Notes: generated from the letters alone by a model not told the origin. Shown: positions 1-9,005, numbered from the stretch's first letter. The stretch is DNA of 45,649 nucleotides from Planctomycetota bacterium (GCA_021808105.1 JAKBCC010000013.1:1-45649); one strand, 5' to 3'. A program made the numbers and translations.

Positions 1-326
1 ACATACAAATCACAATCCGTAAGCTGCCAGCGCTTTAACGCGGCACCCGCCTGCCGTAAAGCGATGATTTCCGCATGGGCGGTGGGGTCGCTGTCCATCT
101 GCCGCTGGTTGCCGCCGCTGCCCACAATATGCTGCCGGCCATTAAGTTCCTGCACAATTAACGCACCGACTGGAATTTCCCCGCGTTCCGCAGCACTGGC
201 CGCCAATGCAATGGCCGCTTGCATAAACGCCTGATCCATTTCCGCCACACCCGTTTCCCCACGCTCCGGCGTTTGATGCCTCGCCAAGGGAGACGGCATC
301 GAGGAGTTATCAATTTTATTTTCCAT
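1..326 (-). CDS. tadA: tRNA-adenosine deaminase, 3' part missing
   Basis: The gene runs off the left edge of the window, so only about 108 residues are visible. The frame contains DPTAHAEIIALRQ, the zinc-binding HAE signature of the TadA/cytidine-deaminase fold with the catalytic glutamate. The PCxxC half of the zinc site lies outside the window. TadA converts A34 to inosine in the tRNA-Arg(ACG) wobble position. The first ATG in frame is at 326, ten bases after the rnpA stop, giving a ~30-residue N-terminal extension before the core; an internal ATG near 237 (MDQAF) would give a more usual length. The close spacing behind rnpA suggests co-transcription. A guanine-deaminase-like relative cannot be excluded, but the DPTAHAE context favours TadA. 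Confidence 0.8.
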   Translation of the reverse strand, partial: MENKIDNSSMPSPLARHQTPERGETGVAEMDQAFMQAAIALAASAAERGEIPVGALIVQELNGRQHIVGSGGNQRQMDSDPTAHAEIIALRQAGAALKRWQLTDCDLY

Positions 327-336
327 ATTCAGACCG

Positions 337-738
337 TTACAGACCGTTCCGCAGCATGGCCAGCAGGCGTTGCTGGTATTCCAACATCGCCATACGCCCA
401 TGCGGCTGCACCACCACCAGCACATCCAGCCCCGGCGGAAATTCATGCTGCGCCAGCCGCCACGCCTCACGCACCCGGCGGCGAATCGTATTGCGTTCCA
501 CCGCTGACCCGCACTTTTTCGCTATCGAAATAGCCACGCGTGCCGGCCCGGAATCCGCCCGGCGCACAATGCACGCCATCAGCGGCTTATTCCGCCGCCG
601 CTGACCAGTTTTATAGACCATATCAATAAGCTTTTTCCCGGAAAGCCGGTGCGCCGCGAGAAACCGCAGCGAATTCGCACCACCAGCAGCCAAAGGCGGC
701 GGTGGCGGCGAAACAAAATCATCCCCGGCTGCATTCAT
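337..738 (-). CDS. rnpA: Ribonuclease P protein component
   Basis: This 133-residue basic protein is the protein subunit of RNase P, which binds the catalytic RNA and helps process the 5' ends of precursor tRNAs. The RNR motif is visible as ERNTIRRRVREAWR around residues 80-93, and the upstream FLAAHRLSGKK matches the family start. The first ~23 residues (a proline and glycine stretch) precede the conserved domain. In most bacteria rpmH lies immediately upstream; here the upstream 130 bases and the following gene on the same strand contain no L34-like frame. The next downstream gene is tadA. Confidence 0.93.
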   Translation of the reverse strand: MNAAGDDFVSPPPPPLAAGGANSLRFLAAHRLSGKKLIDMVYKTGQRRRNKPLMACIVRRADSGPARVAISIAKKCGSAVERNTIRRRVREAWRLAQHEFPPGLDVLVVVQPHGRMAMLEYQQRLLAMLRNGL

Positions 739-871
739 CCCACTACTTTACCCCCCCGCCCCGATGATGCAACCGCAGATCATGACGCGCCAGTATGCCA
801 GTAAACAGCGACGAACGTCACCTTTTTCGCGTAGCCGCTTATCGGAGCGGTACCCGTCGGTCCTTCCGGGC

Positions 872-1771
872 CTACCACAAGGCCATGTGCGCCGGCGCGG
901 GCTGGTGGCCAAAATCCTTCCTGTACTCCGCTGGGTGCATGGCTTTCAAGAAGGCCCGTGCATCAGATACCATCAGCCTGCGGTCTACAGCGACGCCGCC
1001 ATCTAAAAACCGGTTTGCTGATTTCGCGTAATGGATCGTATTGACAAGCTGGGCGGCGGTGGCACTTCCATTGATCATTCCCATCAGCCAGAGGGCGAAC
1101 CAGGCTTCTGGAAACTTCGGTTTAATCTTTACCGCCTGCTGCAAGTCCGCAACGGCAGCCCTGCACAACTGTGGAGGAATGCGGGAGCGGCCATTCACAC
1201 TCCGGCCTAGCGGCTTTCTTCCCCACCAGATCCACATCGCCTTCATGAAAAGTGCGTCGGGATTCCGCGGATCGACCCGCAAAGCCCAGGCTACCCGGCG
1301 AGCGAAACGCCCGGGATTCCGGAGATTACCGTCCTTGCCCCCATAAACGCAGAAGAACCACGCGGCCTCGGCAATTGCGCGCGACGCTGCGTGTCTTTCG
1401 GCTGCGTTGGTGGCTTTCGCTGCGCGGCCCAACACGAGCGCGCGACGGAACAGATTCTCCGCATGCGCGACAGCGGTGCCCCGGGGCCGGGAACCCCGGG
1501 CTGGGGACGCGGAGCTGGCTCCGTTGCTTTTGGCAGGCGGTGCCCGATTAATACGCTGAGCAAAGGGTAGGTAGGCCCTCAGTCCAGGCGATAGAAGCAC
1601 GCTACGCCGCGCATCGGCAACCAACCTCGCCAGAACGCTTGCGTTCCCGCCCGACCCCACGAAATGGGCATCGCGGGAGGGCTTAGCGGTTGCCGCCCCC
1701 GACCACCCAATGTTGCAGAGCAGAAGCGAGCCTGCGAGGAGGCACGCGTGGCGAACCCTGCACCGAGACAT
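872..1771 (-). CDS. Secreted TPR-like hypothetical protein
   Basis: A 299-residue protein of unknown function. The chosen ATG at 1771 starts a typical signal peptide (basic MSRCRVRH, hydrophobic LLAGSLLLC, then A-rich); the open frame extends further upstream to 2008 but that part overlaps the preceding gene and lacks a leader. The C-terminal half (RVAWALRVDPRNPDALFMKA ... LQQAVKIKPKFPEAWFALW) looks like paired TPR-type helices. It is the last gene of a three-gene minus-strand cluster of exported proteins. Nothing visible indicates an enzymatic activity. Confidence 0.6.
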   Translation of the reverse strand: MSRCRVRHACLLAGSLLLCNIGWSGAATAKPSRDAHFVGSGGNASVLARLVADARRSVLLSPGLRAYLPFAQRINRAPPAKSNGASSASPARGSRPRGTAVAHAENLFRRALVLGRAAKATNAAERHAASRAIAEAAWFFCVYGGKDGNLRNPGRFARRVAWALRVDPRNPDALFMKAMWIWWGRKPLGRSVNGRSRIPPQLCRAAVADLQQAVKIKPKFPEAWFALWLMGMINGSATAAQLVNTIHYAKSANRFLDGGVAVDRRLMVSDARAFLKAMHPAEYRKDFGHQPAPAHMALW

Positions 1772-1877
1772 CCCATTACGCCGTAGGCCCCACGGCGTAA
1801 CCCCGGCCCTGGCTCCGGCTCCCTCAGCACCGCACGCCAGGGCGGGTTTATCGCGCCGGGCGTTCGGGATAGCTCTC

Positions 1878-3092
1878 TCAATTCCACGGGTTGAAATTGG
1901 CCATTCCGAAGGAATCATAAATCTCCTTTTCCGGGTAAACCGGGGTTGAGGTGCCAGATGGGTAATTCTTGTCGTATATGTAGATATACACGTCGTAGGT
2001 CGGCCCATAAAAGAACTCGTCCGTATTCCCTTCGGCGACCATGAACGGCCCTGCCGTGTCGGTTACCGTCGTGGTGTCCGTGCTTCCCACGGTGTAGCCG
2101 ATCACGGCCTTCAGCTCGCCAATGTCGTCAGCGGAAAGGCTGCCACCGCCGGAAAGGGTAAAGGTGTTGCTGTATGAATCCTGTCTGGTGTACGTTACCG
2201 TCCACGGCTCCGGATTGGGATCGGTTTCGTTCGTGAAATGCTGCATCGAATATTGATTTTCGGGTTGCCCGTTGTCGAGCATTCCCACGTAGGTGTATTC
2301 CACAGCCACGGTCACTTTTTTCGATCCCGACTGTGTTTGCCCCGTAAAGGTGTCGTCAACGTCACACTGAATTGTCGTCGGGCCGGGGGTGGAGATGCCC
2401 CACGCGGATATCTGGTCGCTGCTGGACCCCTCGGTGCCGCTTGAGTACCCGATGTTGGAAGGCACGACCCAAGTGTAGTCAAAAAACCCGTTGTCGCCGT
2501 AAGAGGACTGCACGCTCGCGGTGTACGAACTCGTTGTGTCGCTGTCAGGCGTGCCGTCCTCCGGTATGATCACGTAGGGATCCCCGGTGACAGTCACCGT
2601 CAGTCCGGCCACCAGAAACGTATCGCTGGCGGGTCCGCCGCTTGCCGTAGTTCCGTCGCTGAGATTCAATGTCGCCTCGCAGGTGACGGAATAATTCCCG
2701 TTCGCCGGCCCGGATGCCTGGCAGGAGAGCCCCATCGGGGAACTGAACGGCGGGGTAAGGAATGTTTCCGTCCAGGTGGAGCTTCCGCTCTCCTGGATCG
2801 TTCCGCCGTTGTTTACACTAAATGTTACCTTTATCGAGCTTACCGAGGGCGTAACATTCTCGGAATTGGGCCCGAGGATGTAGGTGAGCTTGTAGTTAAG
2901 TGTTGAATCCTGTTTAATCTGAACCTCGTAGGGGCTGCCCTGCACAGGATTGCTGGTTACCGTGACTGAGGTGCCCGGCCCGGGCGTGGCCGCGCGGGCG
3001 GGCGCTGCCACGGAGGCCAAGCCCACGGCCGCAATCAGCGCCACGAGCAGGGTTTGGAAACTCCGACACGTAGGAATTAGTGCTTCGACCAT
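1878..3092 (-). CDS. Secreted Ig-like/beta-rich hypothetical protein
   Basis: A 404-residue exported protein. It has a signal peptide (basic start, hydrophobic LLVALIAAVGLASVAA, then APARAA as a likely cleavage region). The mature part is rich in Ser, Thr, Gly and Asp, with repeated beta-strand-like segments such as TVTVTGDPYVIIPEDG, reminiscent of Ig-like or PKD-like extracellular domains. No catalytic motif is seen. The start is supported by GGAGG about seven bases upstream of the ATG. The gene start overlaps the end of the preceding propeller gene by 16 bases, suggesting translational coupling and a shared role at the cell surface. Confidence 0.65.
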   Translation of the reverse strand: MVEALIPTCRSFQTLLVALIAAVGLASVAAPARAATPGPGTSVTVTSNPVQGSPYEVQIKQDSTLNYKLTYILGPNSENVTPSVSSIKVTFSVNNGGTIQESGSSTWTETFLTPPFSSPMGLSCQASGPANGNYSVTCEATLNLSDGTTASGGPASDTFLVAGLTVTVTGDPYVIIPEDGTPDSDTTSSYTASVQSSYGDNGFFDYTWVVPSNIGYSSGTEGSSSDQISAWGISTPGPTTIQCDVDDTFTGQTQSGSKKVTVAVEYTYVGMLDNGQPENQYSMQHFTNETDPNPEPWTVTYTRQDSYSNTFTLSGGGSLSADDIGELKAVIGYTVGSTDTTTVTDTAGPFMVAEGNTDEFFYGPTYDVYIYIYDKNYPSGTSTPVYPEKEIYDSFGMANFNPWN

Positions 3093-5854
3093 TTTGGGGC
3101 CTCCCAGTTAAGACATAGACGTAGATGCTTTTTCCACCACGCGTGGTAAAGCTTGAATACTTGCGGTAACGGCCAGACTTGCTGATCCGTGATCTTGGGA
3201 TTAACTGTCCGTTTTTGCCACACCCAAAGCTCGTCTTCACGCCCAAATTCCGGCATGGCCGGATACACGCTGCCCGCTGCGGCCTGCGACGGAACATCCC
3301 ACAGCAACGACGCCAAAAACCTGGGGTTCCAAACAGCCCGCCGGAATTGCGTGTAAAAATAGGCGGCGGGTGATTTGCCCGATATGCGCGAGCCAGCGAG
3401 AAAGCGGGCAAGCATAATAATGCAGGGCGGTGCGTTCCGCGCAAACCACGGTGCGTCTGCCCGCCTCAGGTTCAGGAGTTCCTGCATGCCGGTGCCGGCG
3501 TCATGGCATGCGCGAGGGATCGAGGGCGGCGGAATCAGGTGCTCATTGGGTTTCGGCTTGATGAATCCGAAATCGGGGGGAACATACGGCTCACCCTTCG
3601 TGTACGCGGGAACAACAGCCCGGTAATGCAGGGTGATCGGCGGCTGCTCCGGCACGCCCTCGGGAACCCGCCCGTACCAAAGGAAAGGCAATCTCCCCAG
3701 GGGGTCGATAAATAGCCCCTCGCAAATAGCGTTGAGCGAATAGTTGCGGCGGATGCAGATTGTTATGCACCCCATTTTCAGGCCCCGGTAACGAATGCCC
3801 GCCGGCGCAACGCGGACGAAGAAGCGTTTGTACACCCCGCCCCAGAAATTTCCGCACCGGCTTATCGCGGTGGGCCGACTGCGGGAAAATGCCCCAGCCG
3901 GCTGGATGTGGTTCTTTTCATACCACCCGATGCGCGGAATGGCCGGGGCCAGTTCCGGAGTGTTGCTGACCTGCACGACATAATCCCGGCACCGATTCCA
4001 GCCACCGGCGTGAGCGTCATCGTTGAGCAGATACGCGGAGAGGATATAGCTCCCAGCCGGCAGGTCAATGGTCTGGTAAAGATTTGGCCCATTGACAGCG
4101 GCCGGGTATGTTTCCCCATGATCGTCATCGCTTGCCTGGGTCCTCCCGCCGTGGAACAGGTCTTGCAGCGTGCGCGGATCCGTTGAGTTTCGCCAGCCCG
4201 TCACCAGCCAGTGCCGGGCGGCTTCCTTGGCACGCCAATGGGTGTTGGCCCAGGCGTCGGATCGCAAAAAGCATACGTCGTCGTATCCGCCACCGGTGTC
4301 TAAACCGGTCATGGAATACTGCAAGGACCACATGCGACCGTAATGGTCGATCCAGCTTCCCCGCGTACGCCAGTCGTCGTTTAAGGGGATGATTTCCGGG
4401 GCGGTGGATTTATCTGGTTTGACGTGTAGCAGGGCGTTACGCAGAGCGACGATCTGCTTGACTGTCGGTATGGCCGCCGCTTGCGGGTACTGAACTCTAA
4501 CCGGCATGAGCATCCGGCTGGGACGCGTGATGGAAAAAAGTTTCACCCGTTTGCCGGGATTGAGCCACGCGGCCAAGTGTTTCGGATTGATGATCGACAC
4601 ACCGTGGCCATAGCGGCCTATGAGCACTTTGCCATTGGGCAGGGGCAGGATCGACTGTACATAGGTGTCCACCTTGGCGAAGCGCGGATCGCCATCGGTG
4701 CGGTAGATGTGGTGGCCATGCGGGCTTATAACCATGTAGCCATCCCGCCAGAAGCCCAGCCACAGGTTCCCCGCCGCATCACGTGCTACGCAGGTAACAT
4801 GTTCGCCAGATAGCAGGCTTGCCAATTGTGCCTGCGGCGGCGCACGGAATCCCGCCGGCGGGTGAAACAGCCCCAGCACACGGGCCGCGTAATCGCGGCC
4901 TTGTTCAAAACTCCAGCTTTGGCCGCCGTTATGGCTGATTGCCAGACCGGAATCAGTACCAACATAAATATGCTGGTGCCGGGCGGCACGAGCCGTCTGA
5001 TATGCGGAAAGCCTTGCGGTTGGCAAAGCCGTTAGCGGGACCGCGATAGCATTAATCAGGCTGCTGGGCATTCCCCTTCCAGTTGCCGAATCGGGCGTGT
5101 GGAACGGTCCGGTAATTACCTGCCAACGGTAAGGATCGCGGAATCCCGGCAGCGAGGATAGGACCATTTGGCTCTCGCGTCGGCGGCGTGCTTCCGGCGT
5201 GCCAATATCCACGCCATTACACTGGGTGCCCAGAACGACCCTGCCCTGCGGCAGAAAACCGATCGCATTGATCTCATCCGACGGCAAGCCGTTAGCGCCT
5301 GTAAGGTAGCGCCAGGCGTGTCGGCGGGTGGAATAAATACTGATCCCCGCCTCCGTACCCAGCCACACGGCACCAGTGTAGGGATCGACGGCTATGCAAA
5401 ATGGATGCGACCCCAGCGGGCCGAAGCGCCCCTTATGAGTCAGGGGCAGAACGTCGTAGCGCTGCCAGGGTTTTCGGCTTGATGTAAGAACGTCCACGCC
5501 GTGGCGATCCGTTCCCGCCCAGACACGGGCGTTGTCATCGATGGCAATGGCATAACAGGAATTATCCGAAAGCCCGTTAGTTTTCGAAAATTGCAGCCAG
5601 CGTTTCCCGCCGCTTGCCCAAGGCCGATATTCATAAACACCGTGGCCCTCTGTGCCAATCCACATGCAATGGCGGAATTTATCCCATGCCATGCAGGTGA
5701 TGAATCTGGCTGGGCAGGATAGTTTGTGCTCGGGAGAATTGGGGGCAGAGGAGGTGGACGCGGCGGCGTATGCCGGGCGACCTGCGAATGCCGCAGAAAG
5801 GGCGATAACCCCTACGGCAAGAAAGCAAAATATTCTTATGCGCCCCAGTGCCAT
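3077..5854 (-). CDS. Large secreted beta-propeller-like protein
   Basis: A 925-residue protein with an N-terminal signal peptide (FCFLAVGVIALSAAFAG, then RPAYAAA). The first ~430 residues hold repeated blade-like signatures of the two-component-regulator-propeller type: WIGTEGHGVYEY, WAGTDRHGVDVL, WLGTEAGISIYS, YVGTDSGLAIS, WLGFWRDGYMVIS, LIGRYGHGVSII. Such repeats normally form a seven- to fourteen-bladed sensor propeller in hybrid histidine kinases, but here no transmembrane, HisKA or GGDEF domain follows. The C-terminal ~450 residues are not recognised. It is first in a cluster with two other exported proteins. GGGACGG lies just upstream of the ATG. An extracellular binding or scaffold role is an inference only. 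Confidence 0.7.
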   Translation of the reverse strand: MALGRIRIFCFLAVGVIALSAAFAGRPAYAAASTSSAPNSPEHKLSCPARFITCMAWDKFRHCMWIGTEGHGVYEYRPWASGGKRWLQFSKTNGLSDNSCYAIAIDDNARVWAGTDRHGVDVLTSSRKPWQRYDVLPLTHKGRFGPLGSHPFCIAVDPYTGAVWLGTEAGISIYSTRRHAWRYLTGANGLPSDEINAIGFLPQGRVVLGTQCNGVDIGTPEARRRRESQMVLSSLPGFRDPYRWQVITGPFHTPDSATGRGMPSSLINAIAVPLTALPTARLSAYQTARAARHQHIYVGTDSGLAISHNGGQSWSFEQGRDYAARVLGLFHPPAGFRAPPQAQLASLLSGEHVTCVARDAAGNLWLGFWRDGYMVISPHGHHIYRTDGDPRFAKVDTYVQSILPLPNGKVLIGRYGHGVSIINPKHLAAWLNPGKRVKLFSITRPSRMLMPVRVQYPQAAAIPTVKQIVALRNALLHVKPDKSTAPEIIPLNDDWRTRGSWIDHYGRMWSLQYSMTGLDTGGGYDDVCFLRSDAWANTHWRAKEAARHWLVTGWRNSTDPRTLQDLFHGGRTQASDDDHGETYPAAVNGPNLYQTIDLPAGSYILSAYLLNDDAHAGGWNRCRDYVVQVSNTPELAPAIPRIGWYEKNHIQPAGAFSRSRPTAISRCGNFWGGVYKRFFVRVAPAGIRYRGLKMGCITICIRRNYSLNAICEGLFIDPLGRLPFLWYGRVPEGVPEQPPITLHYRAVVPAYTKGEPYVPPDFGFIKPKPNEHLIPPPSIPRACHDAGTGMQELLNLRRADAPWFARNAPPCIIMLARFLAGSRISGKSPAAYFYTQFRRAVWNPRFLASLLWDVPSQAAAGSVYPAMPEFGREDELWVWQKRTVNPKITDQQVWPLPQVFKLYHAWWKKHLRLCLNWEAPKWSKH

Positions 5855-6213
5855 TCCGTCCCCAAGATCACAACAGGTACAACGGCGACCACAACCCCAA
5901 CACAGTTATCTCAGTGACACAATCACTGATTAAATTACGGTATCGGGGATGATACTGCGCTAAAAAAAAAAAAAGCAAGTGAGAAAGGCGAAAAATGAAA
6001 AAATATTAAAGTTTTCCATCCTGCACCGTGGAAATGGTCGAGACTGCAGGTGCAGGCATCCCTTCGTGCGCTCCACCACCGGCGTAGCCGGCGGCTTTGT
6101 GACGGTTCGCGGTCAGGGCGGGTGGATCGGGGCGGGGCCACACCAGTCGGTCGGAAAAGACCGCGATTAAAACCGTAACAATACGGGAAATTTGTGGCAA
6201 AATATGGTAGAAT
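5855..6213. other. Intergenic region with REP-A copy
   Basis: This 359-base stretch separates the divergent propeller and ABC-F genes. It has an A-rich segment with a 13-A run near 5962-5975 and one inverted-orientation copy of REP family A (6073-6102). No gene was recognised. Promoters for both divergent genes may lie here, but none is convincing by eye. Confidence 0.5.
6073..6102 (-). repeat. REP-like family A, copy 1
   Basis: Short hairpin repeat of the form CACAAAGCCGCCGGC-tNt-GCCGGtGGTGG read on the minus strand. The stem is built on CCGCCGGC pairing with GCCGGtGG. It matches copies at 8519, 40112, 41744, 45461 and a degenerate one at 17012. Confidence 0.75.
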
Positions 6214-6485
6214 AGTGCTCTGTCAAGCCTACAAATTAGGATTGATTGGCCGCAAAGGCTCCAGATGCAAGGAGCCAGCGGCGAAAACCGGGTCCAATAA
6301 GACCCATTGAGCCGCTGCGACGCCGCAGATGGGGCGTTTGCGGGTAACCCTGCGGGCGGGGGCCGGGAGGCCGTGGGCTTTGGCGCTCGTCGTCAATGTA
6401 TGTTCCCATACATAATCCTCCTCGCTTCGCGCCCACAACCCCCTGGCCCTCCGTCAATCCTAATTGGTAGGCTTGACAGAGCACC
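6214..6485. mobile_element. MITE-like element D with 35-bp inverted repeats
   Basis: The two ends, 6214-6248 and 6451-6485, are inverted repeats beginning GTGCTCTGTCAAGCCTAC and differing at only a few positions. The 200-base interior encodes no credible protein but holds several small hairpins (for example GGCTCC..GGAGCC, GGGTC..GACCC, ATGTATG..CATACAT). It ends 36 bases before the ABC-F start codon, so it may form part of that gene's leader. A related terminus is present at 38594. No obvious target-site duplication was seen. Alternatively the region could be a structured leader RNA; the third copy elsewhere favours a mobile repeat. Confidence 0.6.
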
Positions 6486-6521
6486 AGGTCCTTGGTTTTG
6501 CGAAAAAGAGGTCGCCGGAAT

Positions 6522-8483
6522 ATGTCGCTTTTATCAGTTAAGAATGTCAGCAAGGCTTATGGATTGCGCCATGTGCTGGAAAACATCACCATGGATGTGC
6601 AGGTGGGAGATCGCATTGGACTCATCGGCCCCAACGGAGCCGGGAAATCGACCCTGGTCAAAATTATCGCAGGCGTTGAGGAACCCGACCATGGGACCGC
6701 TACGCTCGCTGGTGACGCCGCCATGAGTTATGCGGCGCAGCAACCCCGGCTGGATTTAACGCAAACTGTTCGCCAGCAGGTGGAACTGGTTTTTGCCCAT
6801 GTTAGAGAAATTGAACATCAGTTGCAGTTGGCGGCTGAGGAACTGGCCCGGGACCCGGACGGGCCGCAGCACGATGCGGCCTTAAAGCATTACGATCATT
6901 TGCAGCATCAATTCCAGCACCTCGAAGGTTGGGATATTCAGCGGCGCGTGCAGATGGTGCTGGAACAGCTTGGTTTTACGGATGGGGAGATGGATCAGCC
7001 CGTGGCCAATCTTTCGGGCGGCCAGAAATCCCGCATCCAACTGGCGCGTATGCTGCTGGAAGGGGCGGATTTGCTGCTGCTGGATGAACCCACCAATCAC
7101 CTGGATATTCCCATGCTGACCTGGCTGGAAGGCACCCTTTCCGGCCTGGAAGATACGGCCATGATTATTGTCAGCCACGATCGCTATTTTCTGGATCGGG
7201 TGGTCAACAAAGTTATTGATTTGCGGTCCGCGGGCATTGAAGAATATATCGGTAATTATTCCTCATACATGACGCAGCGGGCGGAGCGTTTGCTGACCCA
7301 GCAGCGCGCCTATGAGCAGCAGAAAAATTTTATCGCCAAGCAGGAGGAATACATCCGTCGCTTTTCGGCCGGACAGCGGGCCATGCAGGCGCGCGGCCGC
7401 AAAACGCGGCTGGAAAGATTTAAGACGGACTCAGCCATCGGCAAGCCCGGTGGTGATGCGACTCGTATGATTCTTAATCTGGAACTTGAAAAGCCCAGCG
7501 GACAGCATGTGCTGAAACTCCGGGATTTATCCAAAGCGTATGGTCAAAAAGTTCTCTTTGAAAATATCACGCTGGAACTGACGCGCGGCGATCGGCTGGG
7601 CATTGTCGGCCCCAATGGTTCCGGTAAAAGTACCCTGTTGAATATCCTCGCCGGCAAGCAGCCGCAGGATACCGGAGAAATTGTCTGGGGCCACGGCACA
7701 ACCGTGCAATATTTCCAACAGGAACATCAGGACTTAAATCCGGCCAATACCGTGATGGAGGAAATTCACAGCGTTAAACCTGTTACGCCACCACAGGATA
7801 TTCGGGAACTCGCCGCCCTGTTTCTGTTTTCCGGCGATGATATATTCAAAAAAGTCGGCACCCTGTCTGGTGGAGAAAAGGCCCGCGTGGCCATGGCTAA
7901 AATGCTTCTCAAACCCGCCAATGTCATCCTCATGGATGAACCCACGAACCATCTTGATATGAACACGTGTGAGGTGGTGGAAACGGCGCTGGACAGTTAT
8001 GACGGCACACTGCTTGTGGTTTCCCATGATCGTTATTTTCTGGCCAATGTCTGCGACCGTATTCTGGCTATGGAACCCGATGAAACCGCACCGGGCGGCT
8101 GGCGGCTGGTGGACGGCACATTTGATGACTATGTACTGGACCGGGAAAAACGCGCCCGCAACAAAGCCGCAGCCGCGAAAGCTGCCGCCGCCGCCCCTGC
8201 GAAGGCGGTAAAGGCGGCTCCGCCGGCCAAAGCGCAGGCCGGGAAATCGCCGGTGGCGGAAAAAGCGAAATTGCCATGGCATCTTGAAAAGCTTTCCGCC
8301 GGGGAATTGGAAAAAATGATCCAGACCAAAGAGCAGGAGCTGGGAAAACTGGAATCGCAATTTGCCGATCCCGCCATAGCGGCCTTCCCGGCCAAACTTA
8401 AAAAGCATCAGCAGGACTACGAAAAGCTGCAAGCGCAAATCGCTGAAGCCCTGGCCGCGTGGGAAACCAAGGCTTCGCGGTAG
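6522..8483 (+). CDS. ABC-F family ATPase (Uup/EttA-like)
   Basis: A 653-residue soluble protein with two ABC nucleotide-binding domains and no membrane segments, the ABC-F layout. Domain 1 has Walker A GPNGAGKST (~36-44), signature LSGGQKSR and Walker B LLLLDEPTNHLD; domain 2 has GPNGSGKST (~365), LSGGEKAR and VILMDEPTNHLD. Between them lies the interdomain linker with the RRFSAGQRAMQARGR segment. The C-terminus has an Ala/Lys/Pro-rich tether and a coiled coil (~590-653), as in Uup. ABC-F proteins bind the ribosomal E site and modulate translation or give antibiotic resistance. The ATG at 6522 with AGAGGT upstream is preferred over a TTG at 6492. The gene directly follows element D. Confidence 0.93.
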   Translation: MSLLSVKNVSKAYGLRHVLENITMDVQVGDRIGLIGPNGAGKSTLVKIIAGVEEPDHGTATLAGDAAMSYAAQQPRLDLTQTVRQQVELVFAHVREIEHQLQLAAEELARDPDGPQHDAALKHYDHLQHQFQHLEGWDIQRRVQMVLEQLGFTDGEMDQPVANLSGGQKSRIQLARMLLEGADLLLLDEPTNHLDIPMLTWLEGTLSGLEDTAMIIVSHDRYFLDRVVNKVIDLRSAGIEEYIGNYSSYMTQRAERLLTQQRAYEQQKNFIAKQEEYIRRFSAGQRAMQARGRKTRLERFKTDSAIGKPGGDATRMILNLELEKPSGQHVLKLRDLSKAYGQKVLFENITLELTRGDRLGIVGPNGSGKSTLLNILAGKQPQDTGEIVWGHGTTVQYFQQEHQDLNPANTVMEEIHSVKPVTPPQDIRELAALFLFSGDDIFKKVGTLSGGEKARVAMAKMLLKPANVILMDEPTNHLDMNTCEVVETALDSYDGTLLVVSHDRYFLANVCDRILAMEPDETAPGGWRLVDGTFDDYVLDREKRARNKAAAAKAAAAAPAKAVKAAPPAKAQAGKSPVAEKAKLPWHLEKLSAGELEKMIQTKEQELGKLESQFADPAIAAFPAKLKKHQQDYEKLQAQIAEALAAWETKASR

Positions 8484-8518
8484 ACAAATTCTCCGACCTG
8501 CACTGTTATCGAAGTTGG

Positions 8519-8540
8519 CACCACCGGCGAAGCCGGCGGC
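8519..8540 (-). repeat. REP-like family A, copy 2 (partial)
   Basis: Contains CACCACCGGCGAAGCCGGCG, the hairpin core of family A, and stops one base before the terminal inverted repeat of element C at 8542. The truncation at this boundary suggests that element C inserted into, or next to, the REP copy. Confidence 0.65.
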
Positions 8541-8541
8541 C

Positions 8542-8916
8542 AGGAGCCTGTCCGAGTAATGGCCGGGATTGCGATGGGTCTGAAATGCCCTGTATGCGCG
8601 ACGGAGGATAGAGCCGACTCCGGATAATGAGTCTGCGAGATCCGACAACAAAGTAGACGGGGCATTTCAGGCCCACCCGCAGGGCGGCGTGCTTTTTGGC
8701 TCCCCTCTGCGGCGCGGCTGTACCATCCCTGTCAGGTACGCCATCGTCGCGTGCTGCTTTTAGAGCACCGGAAGGTAATCCGGTGGTTGATCCAGTGCCG
8801 CCAACCAACCACCGGGTTATCACCACGGTGCTCTATGACGCGACGATGCCCCGTGAAGCCAAAAATCGTCCCGGCGCGCCGGGATCGCAACCCGGCGATT
8901 ACTCGGAAAGGCTCCT
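8542..8916. mobile_element. MITE-like element C, copy 1 (375 bp)
   Basis: Ends are inverted repeats of AGGAGCCTGTCCGAGTAAT followed by SGCCGGG (8542 onward and ending 8916). The interior also contains inverted segments built on TGAAATGCCC, so much of the element can fold on itself. A 291-bp copy in opposite orientation lies at 43345-43635. This copy carries an extra ~85-bp internal palindromic insertion (about 8750-8845: AGAGCACCG ... CGGTGCTCT). No transposase gene is present, so it would be non-autonomous. Confidence 0.75.
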
Positions 8917-9005
8917 CGGTGGATTTCTTCCGATTGGTCGCGGGTAGCGGAAACCGGGTGATTTCCGACTTTTGGCTGCATTCAATTGCCGCATTCGATT
9001 GCCGC

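Noticed and set aside
1772-2008. Upstream extension of the TPR-like gene
   Set aside because: The extra 79 codons overlap the end of the preceding gene and would bury the signal peptide seen from 1771.
7734-8651. 305-codon minus-strand frame
   Set aside because: It lies antisense to the ABC-F gene and its translation is low-complexity; the ABC-F reading is certain.
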